Shown: positions 38,441 through 48,131 of the stretch, piece by piece
Layout of the letters: each line of letters begins with the position of its first letter
How positions within the stretch are numbered: position 1 is the first letter of the stretch
Assembly (NCBI RefSeq): GCF_019968905.1
Contig: NZ_CP079946.1
Location: 9,149,356-9,213,355, forward strand
Length of the DNA: 64,000 nucleotides
Direction of reading: 5' to 3'
Origin: Corallococcus sp. EGB
GTDB lineage: Bacteria; Myxococcota; Myxococcia; Myxococcales; Myxococcaceae
Made by a program: the position numbers and the translations under genes
The notes under the pieces: model-generated
What the model was told of the DNA's origin: nothing
The model's database searches: none
What the model saw: only the letters and a program-made list of their open reading frames with translations

Positions 38441-39094
38441 TCAGGGCCTCGGGCGGGGCTCCACGGCCTGCGCGGTCGGGGGCACGGGGACGCCGAACTG
38501 GCGGTCCATCGCCAGGTTCAACATCAGCACATTGACCCGGGGCTCGCCCAGCACCCCGAACGTGCGGCCTTCCACGCGCGAGCGCACCAGCGCCTCCAGC
38601 CGCGCCGGCTCCACGCCGCGCGCCCTGGCCACGCGGGGCACCTGCCACAGCGCCGCCTCCGGCGACACATGCGGATCCAGGCCGGAGCCTGTCGTGGAGA
38701 CCAGCTCGACGGGTACGGGCCCGGGAGCGTCCGGGTTCTCCCTGCGCAGCCGGTCCGCTTCCGCCATGGCGCGTTCCCGGAGCTTCTGGGAGGTGGGCCC
38801 CAGGTTGCTGCCGCCCGAGGCCGAGGCATCCCAGCCCGCGCCGGCGGCGGACGGGCGCGGCTGGAAGTAACCGGGTTGCGTGAAGCCCTGGCCAATGAGC
38901 TCGCTGCCCACCTCGCGGCCCTGGCCGTCCTTCGCCAGCGAGCCGTTGGCTTCATGGGGGAACAGCACCTGCGCCACGCCGGTGACGGCCAGGGGATACA
39001 GCACGCCCGTGAGGACCAGCGTGACGACGCTGGCGCGCAGGGCGACGAGCAGGGTGGAGACCATGGAAGGGTTCCTTTCTTCGTGCGCGCTCAT
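38441..39094 (-). CDS. kdpC: Potassium-transporting ATPase subunit C
   Basis: 217 residues. One N-terminal membrane helix ([20 protein letters not shown]) and the KdpC domain: [51 protein letters not shown] and [12 protein letters not shown]. KdpC is the periplasmic-side helper that increases ATP affinity of KdpB in the KdpFABC complex. The start at 39094 overlaps the kdpB stop (ATGA); a second possible start (39064, AAAGGA upstream) would remove 10 residues. Confidence 0.97.
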   Translation of the reverse strand: MSAHEERNPSMVSTLLVALRASVVTLVLTGVLYPLAVTGVAQVLFPHEANGSLAKDGQGREVGSELIGQGFTQPGYFQPRPSAAGAGWDASASGGSNLGPTSQKLRERAMAEADRLRRENPDAPGPVPVELVSTTGSGLDPHVSPEAALWQVPRVARARGVEPARLEALVRSRVEGRTFGVLGEPRVNVLMLNLAMDRQFGVPVPPTAQAVEPRPRP

Positions 39095-41151
39095 GCCAGC
39101 CCCACCGTGGTGAGCAGCACGTCGATGACCTTGATGCCCAGGAACGGGATGATGACGCCGCCCACGCCGTAGAGGAGCAGGCTGCGCCGCAGCAGCGCCG
39201 CCGCGCCCAGCGGGCGGTAGCGCACGCCCTTCAGCGCCAGCGGGATGAGCGCCACGATGATCAGCGCGTTGAAGATGACGGCGGACAGGATGGCGCTGAA
39301 CGGCGACTTCAGCCCCATCACGTTGAGCGGGGCGATCTGCGGGAAGACGCCCATGAACAGCGCCGGGAGGATGGCGAAGTACTTCGCCACGTCATTGGCG
39401 ATGGAGAAGGTCGTCAGCGTTCCGCGCGTCATCAGCAACTGCTTGCCCACCTCCACCACCTCCAGCAGCTTGGTGGGGTTGGAGTCCAGGTCCACCATGT
39501 TGCCGGCCTCCTTGGCGGCCTGGGTGCCGGTGTTCATGGCCACGCCCACGTCCGCCTGGGCCAGCGCGGGCGCGTCGTTGGTGCCATCACCCGTCATGGC
39601 CACGAGCTTGCCCTTGCCCTGCTCCGCGCGGATGAGCGCGAGCTTGGCCTCCGGGGTGGCCTCCGCCAGGAAGTCGTCCACGCCGGCCTCGCGCGCGATG
39701 GCCGCCGCGGTGCGCGGGTTGTCGCCGGTGATCATCACCGTGCGGATGCCCATGGCGCGGAAGCGGTCGAAGCGCTCCTTGATGCCGCCCTTCACCACGT
39801 CCTTCAGGTGGATGATGCCCAGCACGCGAGCCCCCTCCGCCACCGCGAGCGGCGTGCCGCCCGCGTCGCCAATGCGGCCCGCCGTCTGCGTCAGCGCCTC
39901 CGGCACCGTCCCGCCCTGTGCCTGCGTGTAGCGGACGATGGCGTCCACCGCGCCCTTGCGGATGCACCGCGCATGCGGGTCCACCAGGTCGCAGCCGCTC
40001 ATGCGCGTCTGCGCGGTGAAGGGGACGAAGGTGGCCTGGTGCGCGCGCAGCTCGCGCGGGCGCATCTTGTACGTGTCCTTGACCAGCGTGACGACGGAGC
40101 GCCCTTCCGGGGTCTCGTCCGCGAGGCTCGCCAGCTGCGCGGCCTCCGCCAGCTCCTCCATGCGCACGCCGGGCATGGGCACCAGCTCCGTGGCCATGCG
40201 GTTGCCCAGGGTGATGGTGCCCGTCTTGTCCAGCAACAGCGTGTCCACGTCGCCCGCCGCCTCCACCGCGCGGCCGCTGAGCGCGAGCACGTTCTTGCGC
40301 AGGAGCCGGTCCATGCCCGCGATGCCGATGGCGCTCAAGAGGCCGCCGATGGTCGTGGGGATGAGGCACACCAGCAGCGCCACCACGGCCGTGCCGGACA
40401 GGGGCACGCCGGAGTACAGCGCCACGGGCACCAGCGTCACGCACGCCAGCAGGAACACCAGCGTCAGGCCCACCAGCAGGATGTGCAGGGCGATTTCGTT
40501 GGGCGTCTTCTTGCGCGCCGCGCCCTCCACCAGGCCGATCATCCGGTCGAGGAACGACTCGCCCGGATCCACGCCGATGCGGATGACGATGCGGTCGGAC
40601 AGCACCTTCGTGCCGCCCGTCACGGCGGAGCGGTCGCCGCCGGACTCGCGGATGACGGGGGCGGACTCGCCGGTGACGGCGGACTCGTCCACGCTGGCGA
40701 TGCCCTCGATGACCTCGCCGTCGCCGGGGATGACGTCGCCGGCCTCGCACACCACGCGGTCACCCTTGCGCAGGGCGGGGGCGCCCACGCGCTCCTCGCG
40801 GCCGTCGTCGGTGAGCCGGCGGGCCTGGGTGTCCTGGCGCATGCGGCGCAGCGCGCTCGCCTGGGCCTTGCCGCGCCCCTCCGCCACCGCTTCGGCGAAG
40901 TTGGCGAAGAGGACGGTGAACCACAGCCACAGCATCACCGACACGGTGAACCACACCGGCGCGCTGTCCGGCTGGCGGGCCACCAGGTCCTTGAGGACGA
41001 ACACGGTGGTGAGCAGGCTGCCGGCCCACACCACGAACATCACCGGGTTACGGGCCACGTCGCGGGGGTGGAGCTTCTTGAGGCTCTCCCAGACAGCGGG
41101 CTTGAGCAGCGCCGGATCCAACAGGGAGGCCGGCTTGGAGGCGGGAGCCAT
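39091..41151 (-). CDS. kdpB: Potassium-transporting ATPase ATP-binding subunit B
   Basis: 686 residues, P-type ATPase of the Kdp class. The phosphorylated aspartate D308 is in [10 protein letters not shown], with TGES at 160-163 (actuator), the ion-path segment [20 protein letters not shown] and [20 protein letters not shown] (hinge). KdpB hydrolyses ATP to drive K+ uptake through KdpA. It lies between kdpA (2-base gap) and kdpC (4-base overlap) on the minus strand. Confidence 0.98.
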   Translation of the reverse strand: MAPASKPASLLDPALLKPAVWESLKKLHPRDVARNPVMFVVWAGSLLTTVFVLKDLVARQPDSAPVWFTVSVMLWLWFTVLFANFAEAVAEGRGKAQASALRRMRQDTQARRLTDDGREERVGAPALRKGDRVVCEAGDVIPGDGEVIEGIASVDESAVTGESAPVIRESGGDRSAVTGGTKVLSDRIVIRIGVDPGESFLDRMIGLVEGAARKKTPNEIALHILLVGLTLVFLLACVTLVPVALYSGVPLSGTAVVALLVCLIPTTIGGLLSAIGIAGMDRLLRKNVLALSGRAVEAAGDVDTLLLDKTGTITLGNRMATELVPMPGVRMEELAEAAQLASLADETPEGRSVVTLVKDTYKMRPRELRAHQATFVPFTAQTRMSGCDLVDPHARCIRKGAVDAIVRYTQAQGGTVPEALTQTAGRIGDAGGTPLAVAEGARVLGIIHLKDVVKGGIKERFDRFRAMGIRTVMITGDNPRTAAAIAREAGVDDFLAEATPEAKLALIRAEQGKGKLVAMTGDGTNDAPALAQADVGVAMNTGTQAAKEAGNMVDLDSNPTKLLEVVEVGKQLLMTRGTLTTFSIANDVAKYFAILPALFMGVFPQIAPLNVMGLKSPFSAILSAVIFNALIIVALIPLALKGVRYRPLGAAALLRRSLLLYGVGGVIIPFLGIKVIDVLLTTVGLA

Positions 41152-41153
41152 GG

Positions 41154-42872
41154 TCAGTACACCTTTCCGGCCGCGCCGAGGAAGTGCTCGACGATGGGAC
41201 CGAGGGACAGGACGGGGAAGAACGTCAGCGCGCCCACGATGACGACGACGCTCACGAGCAGGCCGGTGAAGAGGGCGCCCTGGGTGGGGAAGGTGCCCGG
41301 CCCGGGGGCCACGACCTTCTTGCCCACGAGCGAACCCGCGAGCGCCAGCACCGGCACCATCATCAGGAAGCGGCCGGCGAGCATCGCCATGCCCAGGCTG
41401 ATGTTCCAGAACGGGGTGTTGGCGTTGAGGCCCGCGAAGGCGCTGCCGTTGTTGGCCACGCCGCTGGTGAACGCGTAGAGGATCTCCGACAGGCCGTGCG
41501 GGCCCGCGTTGTTGAGCGACGACGTGCCCTGCGGAATCACGGCCGCCACGGCGGACAGGCCCAGGATGACGAGCGGGAAGATGAGCACGTACAGCATGGC
41601 GAGCTTCATCTCGCGTGCTTCGATCTTCTTGCCGAGGAACTCCGGGGTGCGGCCCACCATCAGGCCCGCGATGAAGACGGCGAGCACCGCCATCACGAGG
41701 ATGCCGTAGAGGCCCGCGCCGACGCCGCCGAAGATGACCTCGCCCAGCTGCATGTTGACCAGGGGCACCAGCCCGCCCAGCGGCGTGAAGCTGTCATGCA
41801 TGGCGTTGACCGCGCCGCACGACGCGTCGGTGGTGACGGTGGCGAACAGCGTGGAGGCCGCGACGCCGAAGCGCGTCTCCTTGCCCTCCAGGTTCCCGGC
41901 CTGCGCGACGTTCGCGGCGGCGAGCGCGGGGTTGGGCTGGACTTCCGCGGCGTAGCTGACGGCGGCGCCCGCGAAGAAGAGGACGGACATGGCGGCGAAG
42001 AGGGCCCAGCCCTGCTTCGTGTCGCCGGTCATCTTGCCGTAGGTGTACGTGAGGCCCGCGGGCAGCACGAAGATGAGCAGCAATTGGATGAAGTTGGTGA
42101 GCGGCGTGGGGTTTTCGAAGGGGTGGGCGCTGTTGGCGTTGAAGAAGCCGCCGCCGTTGGTGCCCAGCATCTTGATGGCCTCCTGGGAGGCCACGGGGCC
42201 GAAGGCGAGCGTCTGCTTCGCGCCCTCCACGGTGGACACGTCGTGGTAGGGGGCCAGGTTCTGGAGCACGCCCTGGGACACGAAGAACAGGGCCACGACG
42301 AAGCTCAGGGGCACGAGCACGTAGAGGGTGCCGCGCACCAGGTCCACCCAGAAGTTGCCCAAGGTCTTGCGGCCTTCCGGGCCGGGGCGGCGGGTGAGGC
42401 CACGCGCGAAGACGAGCGCGACGCCCAGGCCCACGGCGGCGGACATGAAGTTCTGCCACGTCAGCCCCAGCATCTGGGTGGCGTAGCTCATGGTGGATTC
42501 GCCCGCGTAGGACTGCCAGTTGGTGTTGGCGGTGAAGCTGGCGGCGGTGTTGAAGGCGAGCTCCGGGCCCACCGCGGGCAGCCCCTGCGGATTGAAGGGG
42601 AGCACGTGCTGGAGGCGCTGGAGCGCGTAGACGCCCAGCACGCTGAACAGGCTGAAGGCGAGCAGGGAGGCCGCGTACTGGCCCCACCGCTGCTCCTGAT
42701 GCTGGCTCACGCCGCACAGGCGCAGGAGGACGCGCTCCACGGGACCGAGCACGCGCGGCAGGGGCGGCGTCCCGGATTCGAAGACGCGGAAGAGGTAGGT
42801 GCCCACGGGCTTCGTCAACGCGAGCACCAGGGCGAAGAACAGCAGGGTCTGCAACCAGCCGACGAGGGTCAT
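41154..42872 (-). CDS. kdpA: Potassium-transporting ATPase potassium-binding subunit A
   Basis: 572 residues, a K+-channel-like membrane protein with ten or so hydrophobic segments and the four conserved selectivity-type loops ([58 protein letters not shown]). These bind K+ and feed it to KdpB. It is preceded by kdpF at nine bases and followed by kdpB at two. Confidence 0.98.
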   Translation of the reverse strand: MTLVGWLQTLLFFALVLALTKPVGTYLFRVFESGTPPLPRVLGPVERVLLRLCGVSQHQEQRWGQYAASLLAFSLFSVLGVYALQRLQHVLPFNPQGLPAVGPELAFNTAASFTANTNWQSYAGESTMSYATQMLGLTWQNFMSAAVGLGVALVFARGLTRRPGPEGRKTLGNFWVDLVRGTLYVLVPLSFVVALFFVSQGVLQNLAPYHDVSTVEGAKQTLAFGPVASQEAIKMLGTNGGGFFNANSAHPFENPTPLTNFIQLLLIFVLPAGLTYTYGKMTGDTKQGWALFAAMSVLFFAGAAVSYAAEVQPNPALAAANVAQAGNLEGKETRFGVAASTLFATVTTDASCGAVNAMHDSFTPLGGLVPLVNMQLGEVIFGGVGAGLYGILVMAVLAVFIAGLMVGRTPEFLGKKIEAREMKLAMLYVLIFPLVILGLSAVAAVIPQGTSSLNNAGPHGLSEILYAFTSGVANNGSAFAGLNANTPFWNISLGMAMLAGRFLMMVPVLALAGSLVGKKVVAPGPGTFPTQGALFTGLLVSVVVIVGALTFFPVLSLGPIVEHFLGAAGKVY

Positions 42873-42881
42873 GGCGGGGTC

Positions 42882-42971
42882 CTAGAAGCGCTCGGGCTGG
42901 AGCAGGGCGTAGACGAGATAGACGGACAGCAGCACCGCGAGCGCGATGCCGGCGACGTATTCGAAGGTCAT
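42882..42971 (-). CDS. kdpF: Potassium-transporting ATPase subunit F
   Basis: 29 residues, too short for routine ORF calling: MTFEYVAGIALAVLLSVYLV, then ALLQPERF and stop. One membrane helix ending in the conserved LLQPERF of KdpF, which stabilises the KdpABC complex. GAGGAG lies eight bases before the ATG. It is directly upstream of kdpA, its normal place. Confidence 0.93.
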   Translation of the reverse strand: MTFEYVAGIALAVLLSVYLVYALLQPERF

Positions 42972-42984
42972 GACGGGGGACTCC

Positions 42985-43065
42985 TCACAGGCGCTCGCAG
43001 CCGTGGGTGTAGGCCGCGCAGAGCGCGAAGAAACCGATGGTCACCAGGATGAGGACGAGGTCCAT
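42985..43065 (-). CDS. 26-residue membrane microprotein upstream of kdpF
   Basis: The frame encodes MDLVLILVTIGFFALCAAY, then THGCERL and stop, with GCGGAG about nine bases before the ATG. It is one hydrophobic helix ending in a charged CERL. It sits 13 bases from kdpF and 19 bases or so past the porin stop, inside the operon. Similar short helices ending in GC(D/E)RL are, from memory, often found upstream of kdp genes but rarely annotated; that needs a search. It could be a further Kdp subunit or assembly peptide. Confidence 0.65.
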   Translation of the reverse strand: MDLVLILVTIGFFALCAAYTHGCERL

Positions 43066-43088
43066 GAGTGAAAGCTCCGCTTCAGGGT

Positions 43089-44174
43089 TCAGAAGGTGGC
43101 GACCGCTCCGACCACGACCAGCGTCTGGTGTTGGCGCGGGAGGGGTGACTGCTCTCCGCGCGCCGGACCGTCGAAGACGTTCTGGGTCGAGTGGTCGTGG
43201 CGGGCCTCGGCCTTGAGGACGAGGTGTTCAGCGGGCCTCACTTCCAGGGTGAGCGTGCCCTCCGCGAGGGTCTGCGCGGTGCCGCTGAGCAGGCCCTCGC
43301 GGTCGCGGTACACCTCCGCGCGCGCGGTCACGGCCACGGGCTCCGCGACCTGGATGCGTACGTTGGCGCCGGCCGCGTACCAGAGGGCGGCGGAGGTCCC
43401 CGGGCGGGCCTGCCGGCCCCCGTCCGCGGTGGCGGCGATGCTCACGGCGTCGGTGACCTTCAGGGTGACGACGGTGTCCACGAACAGGCGCAGGGCTTCC
43501 GCTTCACCGGAGCCCTCGTTGCCCACGAAGGTGTTGAGGGCCGCGCTCAGCCGGTCGCCCGCGTAGGCGACCTGGGTGCCCAGGGCCATGCCGCCGTTGT
43601 TGTCTCCGATGGTCTGCCAGCCATTGAGCAGGTGGAGCTGCGCGCTCCAGTGGTCATCGAAGCGCCAGGTCCCCTTGAGGCCTGTCTGGTAGTAGGGCGA
43701 GAACTCGCCCATCCACGACCGGGTGTAGGTCCAGTTGAGCTGGGATTGGAAGGACTCGAAGCCGATGTGGCTCGGGTAGATGCCCGCCTCCAGGGTGAGC
43801 GGGCCTCGCGCGAAGGACAGCGAGGCCTGCTGCACGTAACGCCAGACGTCGGGGCCGGTGGCGTCCTCCTCGGGCTCCGCGCGGTGGAGCACGTCCATGC
43901 CGGTGCCGAAGCCGAGCAGGACGCGGAAGCCCACGGGCTCCGGCGCCAGGCTCACGCCCAGCGACGCGAGGTTGACGGTGATTTCATCGTGCCGCCGGGC
44001 GGTGGTGCCGGTGCCCGGCAGGAAGTTCACATCGCTGTCGGGGCGATTGAGGTTGTAGGCGTAGTAAGCGTCCACGCCGCCCTCGACGTGAAGTCGGGAG
44101 AGCGGCGAGGGCGCTTCGGGTGAGGCCTGGGTGAGCAGCAGGTGAAGCAGGTGGGGAGCGAGGTCGGGAGCCAT
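43089..44174 (-). CDS. Outer-membrane beta-barrel porin, first gene of the kdp operon
   Basis: 361 residues, rich in alternating aromatic and polar strands (RLHVEGGVDAYYAYNLN, RVLLGFGTGMDVLH, HWSAQLHLLNGWQTIGDNN, LRLFVDTVVTLKV) and ending in F, the hallmark of outer-membrane barrels; it resembles the putative porin family BBP2 (OmpL-like). The signal segment is short (HLLHLLLTQASPEA). Its stop is only 23 bases before the microprotein start, so it is probably co-transcribed with kdp. A job as the outer-membrane K+ entry route for the Kdp system is inferred. Confidence 0.8.
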   Translation of the reverse strand: MAPDLAPHLLHLLLTQASPEAPSPLSRLHVEGGVDAYYAYNLNRPDSDVNFLPGTGTTARRHDEITVNLASLGVSLAPEPVGFRVLLGFGTGMDVLHRAEPEEDATGPDVWRYVQQASLSFARGPLTLEAGIYPSHIGFESFQSQLNWTYTRSWMGEFSPYYQTGLKGTWRFDDHWSAQLHLLNGWQTIGDNNGGMALGTQVAYAGDRLSAALNTFVGNEGSGEAEALRLFVDTVVTLKVTDAVSIAATADGGRQARPGTSAALWYAAGANVRIQVAEPVAVTARAEVYRDREGLLSGTAQTLAEGTLTLEVRPAEHLVLKAEARHDHSTQNVFDGPARGEQSPLPRQHQTLVVVGAVATF

Positions 44175-44278
44175 ACCGGGCTCCCTTCATGAGCATCCGG
44201 CGTACCGGAGCGGGCCGCCATCAGGCCCAGGCGTTCCGCGGGGTTGCGGGGGTCCGCCTCCGGTCCGGATTGCAATGT

Positions 44279-44297
44279 GCACGAACCGGCTTCGTGC
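44279..44297. promoter_or_regulatory. Dyad upstream of the porin-kdp operon
   Basis: GCACGAA (44279-44285) and TTCGTGC (44291-44297) are exact inverted copies with a 5-base centre, about 105 bases upstream of the porin start. A GTGCAC self-complementary hexamer overlaps its edge. It is a candidate binding site for the kdp regulator. A -35/-10 pair is not evident. Confidence 0.4.
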
Positions 44298-44344
44298 GCC
44301 CCTGCGAGGTGAAAGGGGGCGACGGCGGACGGGTTGCCGTACGC

Positions 44345-44698
44345 TTACGGCGTGTGGGACACGGATGAATCACAGTCCGAGGTGCACCTCCCGGAGCAGG
44401 CGACCTGGCCTGGGTACGAGTCCAGGATGGCGCACTCGGTGCCTCCCGTGCAGGACACGAGCTCGCTGCAGACCTTGGACGCGTCCACGCAGCGCGCCTT
44501 CGACGCGCCGTCCAGCTTGAGCACGAGGCAGGACAGGCCTTGCGGACACTGGGGCAGGTCCACGCCGCACTCCTGCGCCAGGTCCAGCGACTGCCCCTCC
44601 CGCAGCTTCAGTCTCCCCTGCCCTCCCCCACCGTCCGACCCACACGCCACGAGGGCCATCACCGTCAGACCACCGCCCAGCATCCGCATCCAGCGCAT
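44345..44698 (-). CDS. Small Cys-rich lipoprotein
   Basis: 117 residues from ATG 44698 with AAGGAG seven bases upstream. The signal MRWMRMLGGGLTVMALVAC ends in a lipobox (ALVAC) and the mature part starts with GSDGGGGQG. Ten further cysteines occur in short contexts (QECGVDLPQCPQGLSC, KVCSELVSCTGG, CSGRCTSDCD), suggesting a disulfide-rich surface module. Family not recognised; such lipoproteins are frequent in myxobacteria. Confidence 0.8.
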   Translation of the reverse strand: MRWMRMLGGGLTVMALVACGSDGGGGQGRLKLREGQSLDLAQECGVDLPQCPQGLSCLVLKLDGASKARCVDASKVCSELVSCTGGTECAILDSYPGQVACSGRCTSDCDSSVSHTP

Positions 44699-44831
44699 CG
44701 TGGCTCCTTGCGAGACTTGAAGCTTCACGCCTGGAGCAAGGCATGGACCAGGAGCGCGTCGTAGGGATTCCGCACGATTGGCGGATGGAGGCCGCCTCGG
44801 AAATCTGATGCCGCCTCGAATCCCTGGCGGC

Positions 44832-45542
44832 TCACACCGCGCGGTGCGCGAGGAAGACCTTGTACTGGAGCGAGACGAAGAGCGTCTTCGGCTCCACGAA
44901 GCCGGTCCGCTCGAACATCGCGAACAGGGCGGCGTCGGACGCGATGGGCTGCATCTTCGCGGTGGCCTGACGCCGGGCCTCCAGCTTCTCCTGCGTCACG
45001 CCATAGGCCCGCAGCCGCCGGAACTCCACCTTCGTCAGCTCGGGGTCCTGGCCGATGCGGCACCCCAACACCAGGGGCGCTCCGGGCTTCAGCCGCCTCG
45101 CGACCTCTCGCAGCAATTCGAGCCGGGCCTCTTCGCCCTCCACGTGGTGCAGGACGCCCATCAACTGCGCGCCAGCGAACGGCGCGCCTTGCGGCAGGGT
45201 GCGCAGCTCGCCTTCGTGCAGTTGCGTGCGCGAGAGCAGCCCCTCCTCCTCCAGACGCTTGCGCGCGACGGCGAGCATCGGCGCGGAGGGCTCCACTCCC
45301 GTGAAGCGCCAGCCCGGGACGTTGAAGCGCTCGTAGGGCAACAGCTCCGCGCCCGTGCCCAACCCCACGTGAAGCAGTGACGCCGTGTCCTGGCCGTCCA
45401 GGAGCGCAGCCAGGGCACTGATGCCCAGCTCGTAGGCCGCCTGGTAGCCAGCGAGGTTCACCGCCGCCTGGGCGTCGTAATGGGGCGCGCGGTCGGCGCC
45501 AAAGCCATGCACCGCCGCATGCGCGAGAGGGTCGTGGGTCAT
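44832..45542 (-). CDS. Class I SAM-dependent methyltransferase
   Basis: 236 residues. Motif I SLLHVGLGTGAELLPYE (about 55-71), acidic loop FTGVEPSAPMLAVARKRL, and motif IV-like AQLMGVLHHVEGEEARLELL with the carboxylate after LREVARRLKPGAPLVLG. A typical small-molecule methyltransferase (Methyltransf_25 type); substrate unknown. It is the last gene of a minus-strand run with the Imm33-type gene, from which it is separated by 80 bases. Confidence 0.88.
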   Translation of the reverse strand: MTHDPLAHAAVHGFGADRAPHYDAQAAVNLAGYQAAYELGISALAALLDGQDTASLLHVGLGTGAELLPYERFNVPGWRFTGVEPSAPMLAVARKRLEEEGLLSRTQLHEGELRTLPQGAPFAGAQLMGVLHHVEGEEARLELLREVARRLKPGAPLVLGCRIGQDPELTKVEFRRLRAYGVTQEKLEARRQATAKMQPIASDAALFAMFERTGFVEPKTLFVSLQYKVFLAHRAV

Positions 45543-45622
45543 GATGCCTGGAAGATGCTCCCGGCCTCCGCGGAAGGACAGGGCGGGAATTCAGACGGAG
45601 TCGGCGGTTCTTTCGATGCGGC

Positions 45623-46933
45623 CTACTCCTCCGGCACGAACCCGTTCCCCTCGCGCCGGAACACCGCGCCCACCGGCGCGTCCAGGATGGCGTCCAATTC
45701 CTTGTACCGGCTCAACAACGGCCGCAGGGGGACAATCACCGCGTTGTCGCTGTCCTCCATGTACTCCTCGGTCTCCAGCCCCGAGGTGAAGAGCCAACCG
45801 CTGTCCTCCTCCGCCGCGGGCTCCACGCGCTCCGCGAAGCGGATGGGCTCCCCATTCTCCGAGATGAACCGCGTGACCAGCGCCTTGCGCTGACGCAGCC
45901 GCAGGCCGCGCATCATCCGCTGCCGCTCCTCCGTGCCCAGCTCCACCCGGACGCGCACCGTGCGCCCTTCCGCGTCCAGGTGCCGGCTGACCGTGAAGAC
46001 TCCGTCTCCCCAGCGGTTCCCGCACCCCACCGCGCGCGCCCCCTCCAGCACGAGCGACGCCGCGTCCTCCTCGCTCGCGCGCAGCCCCGCGTTCAACCTC
46101 TCCAGGTCGCAGTGCGGCCGGTAGTCCACGCCCACCGCGAGCCCCTCCCGGTCGATGCGCTCCTGCAACGGCGTCGCCTTCTCCCCCACCCGCTCCATGG
46201 GCAGGTCCTTCCACCCATACAGCCCGTCGCCCAGGTCGCTCGCGCCCAGCTCCTTCGCGAGCTTCGGCGCGTCCCGGCCATGAAACACATAATCCGCCAG
46301 GCCGTCCTCCGGCTCCCACATGCGGAACCGTCCCATCGGGCCCAGCCCGGTGAACAACAGCTGGCCATGGTCCACCATCACCCCGGCCACCTCCTCCGAC
46401 CGGACCGCCTCCGCCCCTTCCTCCACGACGACGTCAATGGACCGCCAACGCCCGCCGAACTCGCCCGGTGGCATGGGCATTCCAATCACTTTCAAACCGC
46501 GACTCGAGGGCAGGTCTCCCACCACCACCGCCCACAGTCCGTTGTACTTCACCACCCCCAACCCCCTTCCATGCTCCAACGCCAGCCGCGCCCGCTCCGT
46601 GTGGGGAAGCCGCGCGGACAACACCTCCGCCCGCGCGTCGAAGCCGCGCTCCCGGGCGAACTCCGCGAAGTGCGCCGCCGCGTCCGCCGCGTCCTTCCGG
46701 TCGAAGAGGAAGCGTGGGTCGAACTCCCGGTCGTAGGCCTTGCCCGCCGCGTCCGCGTCCGGCCCGACGATGCGCAGGTCATGCTCCGGCGGGTCCTTCT
46801 TCCGGGGCGACGCCGGCTCACCGTCGTGCCTCCAGAAGCGCCCCAGCCCCGGATCCAGGATGAGCAACTCCCCTTCCGGCAGGTCGAGCTCCCCCAGCAG
46901 CACGGGCTTCGGTGTCTTCGCGGTTCGCGCCAT
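45623..46933 (-). CDS. Protein with C-terminal Imm33-type (DUF2185) domain
   Basis: 436 residues from ATG 46933. The last 90 residues match the Imm33/DUF2185 pattern: LVTRFISENGEPIRFAERVE, DSGWLFTSGLETEEYMEDSD, NAVIVPLRPLLSRYKELDA and APVGAVFRREGNGFV. The middle (about 290-360) contains GCGNRWGDGVFTVSRHLDAE, resembling DUF4241-type barrels. The first 280 residues hold a lineage-specific part with GKAYDREFDPRFLFDRKDAA. Imm33 proteins protect against polymorphic toxins; here the domain is at the end of a larger protein, so a stress or immunity role is inferred only. Confidence 0.65.
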   Translation of the reverse strand: MARTAKTPKPVLLGELDLPEGELLILDPGLGRFWRHDGEPASPRKKDPPEHDLRIVGPDADAAGKAYDREFDPRFLFDRKDAADAAAHFAEFARERGFDARAEVLSARLPHTERARLALEHGRGLGVVKYNGLWAVVVGDLPSSRGLKVIGMPMPPGEFGGRWRSIDVVVEEGAEAVRSEEVAGVMVDHGQLLFTGLGPMGRFRMWEPEDGLADYVFHGRDAPKLAKELGASDLGDGLYGWKDLPMERVGEKATPLQERIDREGLAVGVDYRPHCDLERLNAGLRASEEDAASLVLEGARAVGCGNRWGDGVFTVSRHLDAEGRTVRVRVELGTEERQRMMRGLRLRQRKALVTRFISENGEPIRFAERVEPAAEEDSGWLFTSGLETEEYMEDSDNAVIVPLRPLLSRYKELDAILDAPVGAVFRREGNGFVPEE

Positions 46934-47067
46934 GGCGAGGACCCTATGCGACGCGGCGGCCCCTCGCGACGCGCCACACCACGACCTGCCGGACAAGCCT
47001 CCGTCGGGGCCGGCAGGCGTCACGCACCGACGCTCCAAGGCACGGCGCCGGCCTATGCTCCCGCGCC

Positions 47068-47646
47068 ATGCCTTCACATCCGTATGTCGTGAGGTCCGTG
47101 CAGTCGCGCGAGGAGCTGGAGCAGGTGCTGGCCCTGCAGCGCCGCAACCTGCCGCCCTCGCTGTCGCCCGAGGAGCAGCACGCCCAGGGCTTCGTCACCG
47201 TCCAGCATGACCTGGCCACGCTGGAGCGCATGCACGCGCTCATCCCCAGCATCATCGCCGTGCAGGGCGCCGACGTGGTGGCGTACGCGCTGGTGATGCC
47301 GCGGGAGTGCCGCCCGTGGGTCCCGGTCCTGGACCCGATGTTCGCGCTCCTGGAAGGGCTCGAACACCGGGGCCGGCCGCTCAGGGACCAGCGCTTCTAC
47401 GTGATGGGGCAGGTCTGCGTGGACAAGGCCCACCGGGGGAAGGGCCTGTTCGACGCGCTCTACCACCAGCACCGCGAGCAGCTTCGCTCGCGCTTCGACT
47501 GCGTCGTGACGGAGGTCTCGGTGCGCAACGCCCGCTCCCTGCGCGCGCACGCGCGGGTCGGGTTCGAGACCATCCACACCTACCGCGACGCCAGCGACAC
47601 CTGGGCCGTGGTGCTCTGGGACTGGGGCGCGGACACGTCGCGCTGA
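47068..47646 (+). CDS. GNAT-family N-acetyltransferase
   Basis: 192 residues from ATG 47068. The acetyl-CoA-binding motif is in YVMGQVCVDKAHRGKGLFDA (A-box RGKG preceded by V-x-K-x-x), followed by VVTEVSVRNARSLRAHARVG, the usual motif B. Substrate unknown. Its last 67 bases overlap the 3' end of the convergent response-regulator gene, so the C-terminus of each protein is encoded on opposite strands. Confidence 0.85.
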   Translation: MPSHPYVVRSVQSREELEQVLALQRRNLPPSLSPEEQHAQGFVTVQHDLATLERMHALIPSIIAVQGADVVAYALVMPRECRPWVPVLDPMFALLEGLEHRGRPLRDQRFYVMGQVCVDKAHRGKGLFDALYHQHREQLRSRFDCVVTEVSVRNARSLRAHARVGFETIHTYRDASDTWAVVLWDWGADTSR

Positions 47647-48065
47647 AGCAAGGGGTCCACGCGCGCCGCCGGCGTAGGCCGGTTCGCCATCCGCTTGTGG
47701 TGCATGCCGGACAGCTTCAGCGCCAGCTCCGGCCCCGTGACGCCCTTGGGGATGTAGCCGTCCGCGCCGGACGCGCGCACCAGCTCGCGCAGCCGCGACT
47801 CGTCCATGGACGAGTACAGGATGAACAGCGTGTCCGGCCCCGCGAACTGGCGCACCACGCCCAGGATGCGGTCGCCGCTCAGCGCCGGGATGTTCACGTC
47901 CAGGAGCACGATGTCCGGCTGCTCGGTCCTCAGCAGGTTGGCCACCCCCAGCGCCGCGCGCGTGGTGACCACATCAAAGCCGTAGCGGCTGATGGACCGC
48001 TCCACCAGCTCCAGCACCAGTGGGTCATCATCCACCACAAGCGCCTTCAACTTGCCTTCCGCCAT
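47580..48065 (-). CDS. Single-domain response regulator (CheY-like)
   Basis: 161 residues. Receiver fold: KALVVDDDPLVLELVERSIS, phosphoacceptor D53 in QPDIVLLDVNIPALSG, then ILYSSMDESRLRELVRASG, and the lysine in GYIPKGVTG. The last 30 residues after HHKRMAN are polar and likely disordered, and are encoded over the overlap with the GNAT gene. No output domain, so it acts through protein contact in a phosphorelay. A good promoter lies 67 bases upstream. Confidence 0.88.
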   Translation of the reverse strand: MAEGKLKALVVDDDPLVLELVERSISRYGFDVVTTRAALGVANLLRTEQPDIVLLDVNIPALSGDRILGVVRQFAGPDTLFILYSSMDESRLRELVRASGADGYIPKGVTGPELALKLSGMHHKRMANRPTPAARVDPLLQRDVSAPQSQSTTAQVSLASR

Positions 48066-48131
48066 CGCGTCTCCGCCTTTCAGGACCTCGGGGGAAAGGT
48101 CTGAAGTGCCTTACGTCCAGGTAGGCTGTGC

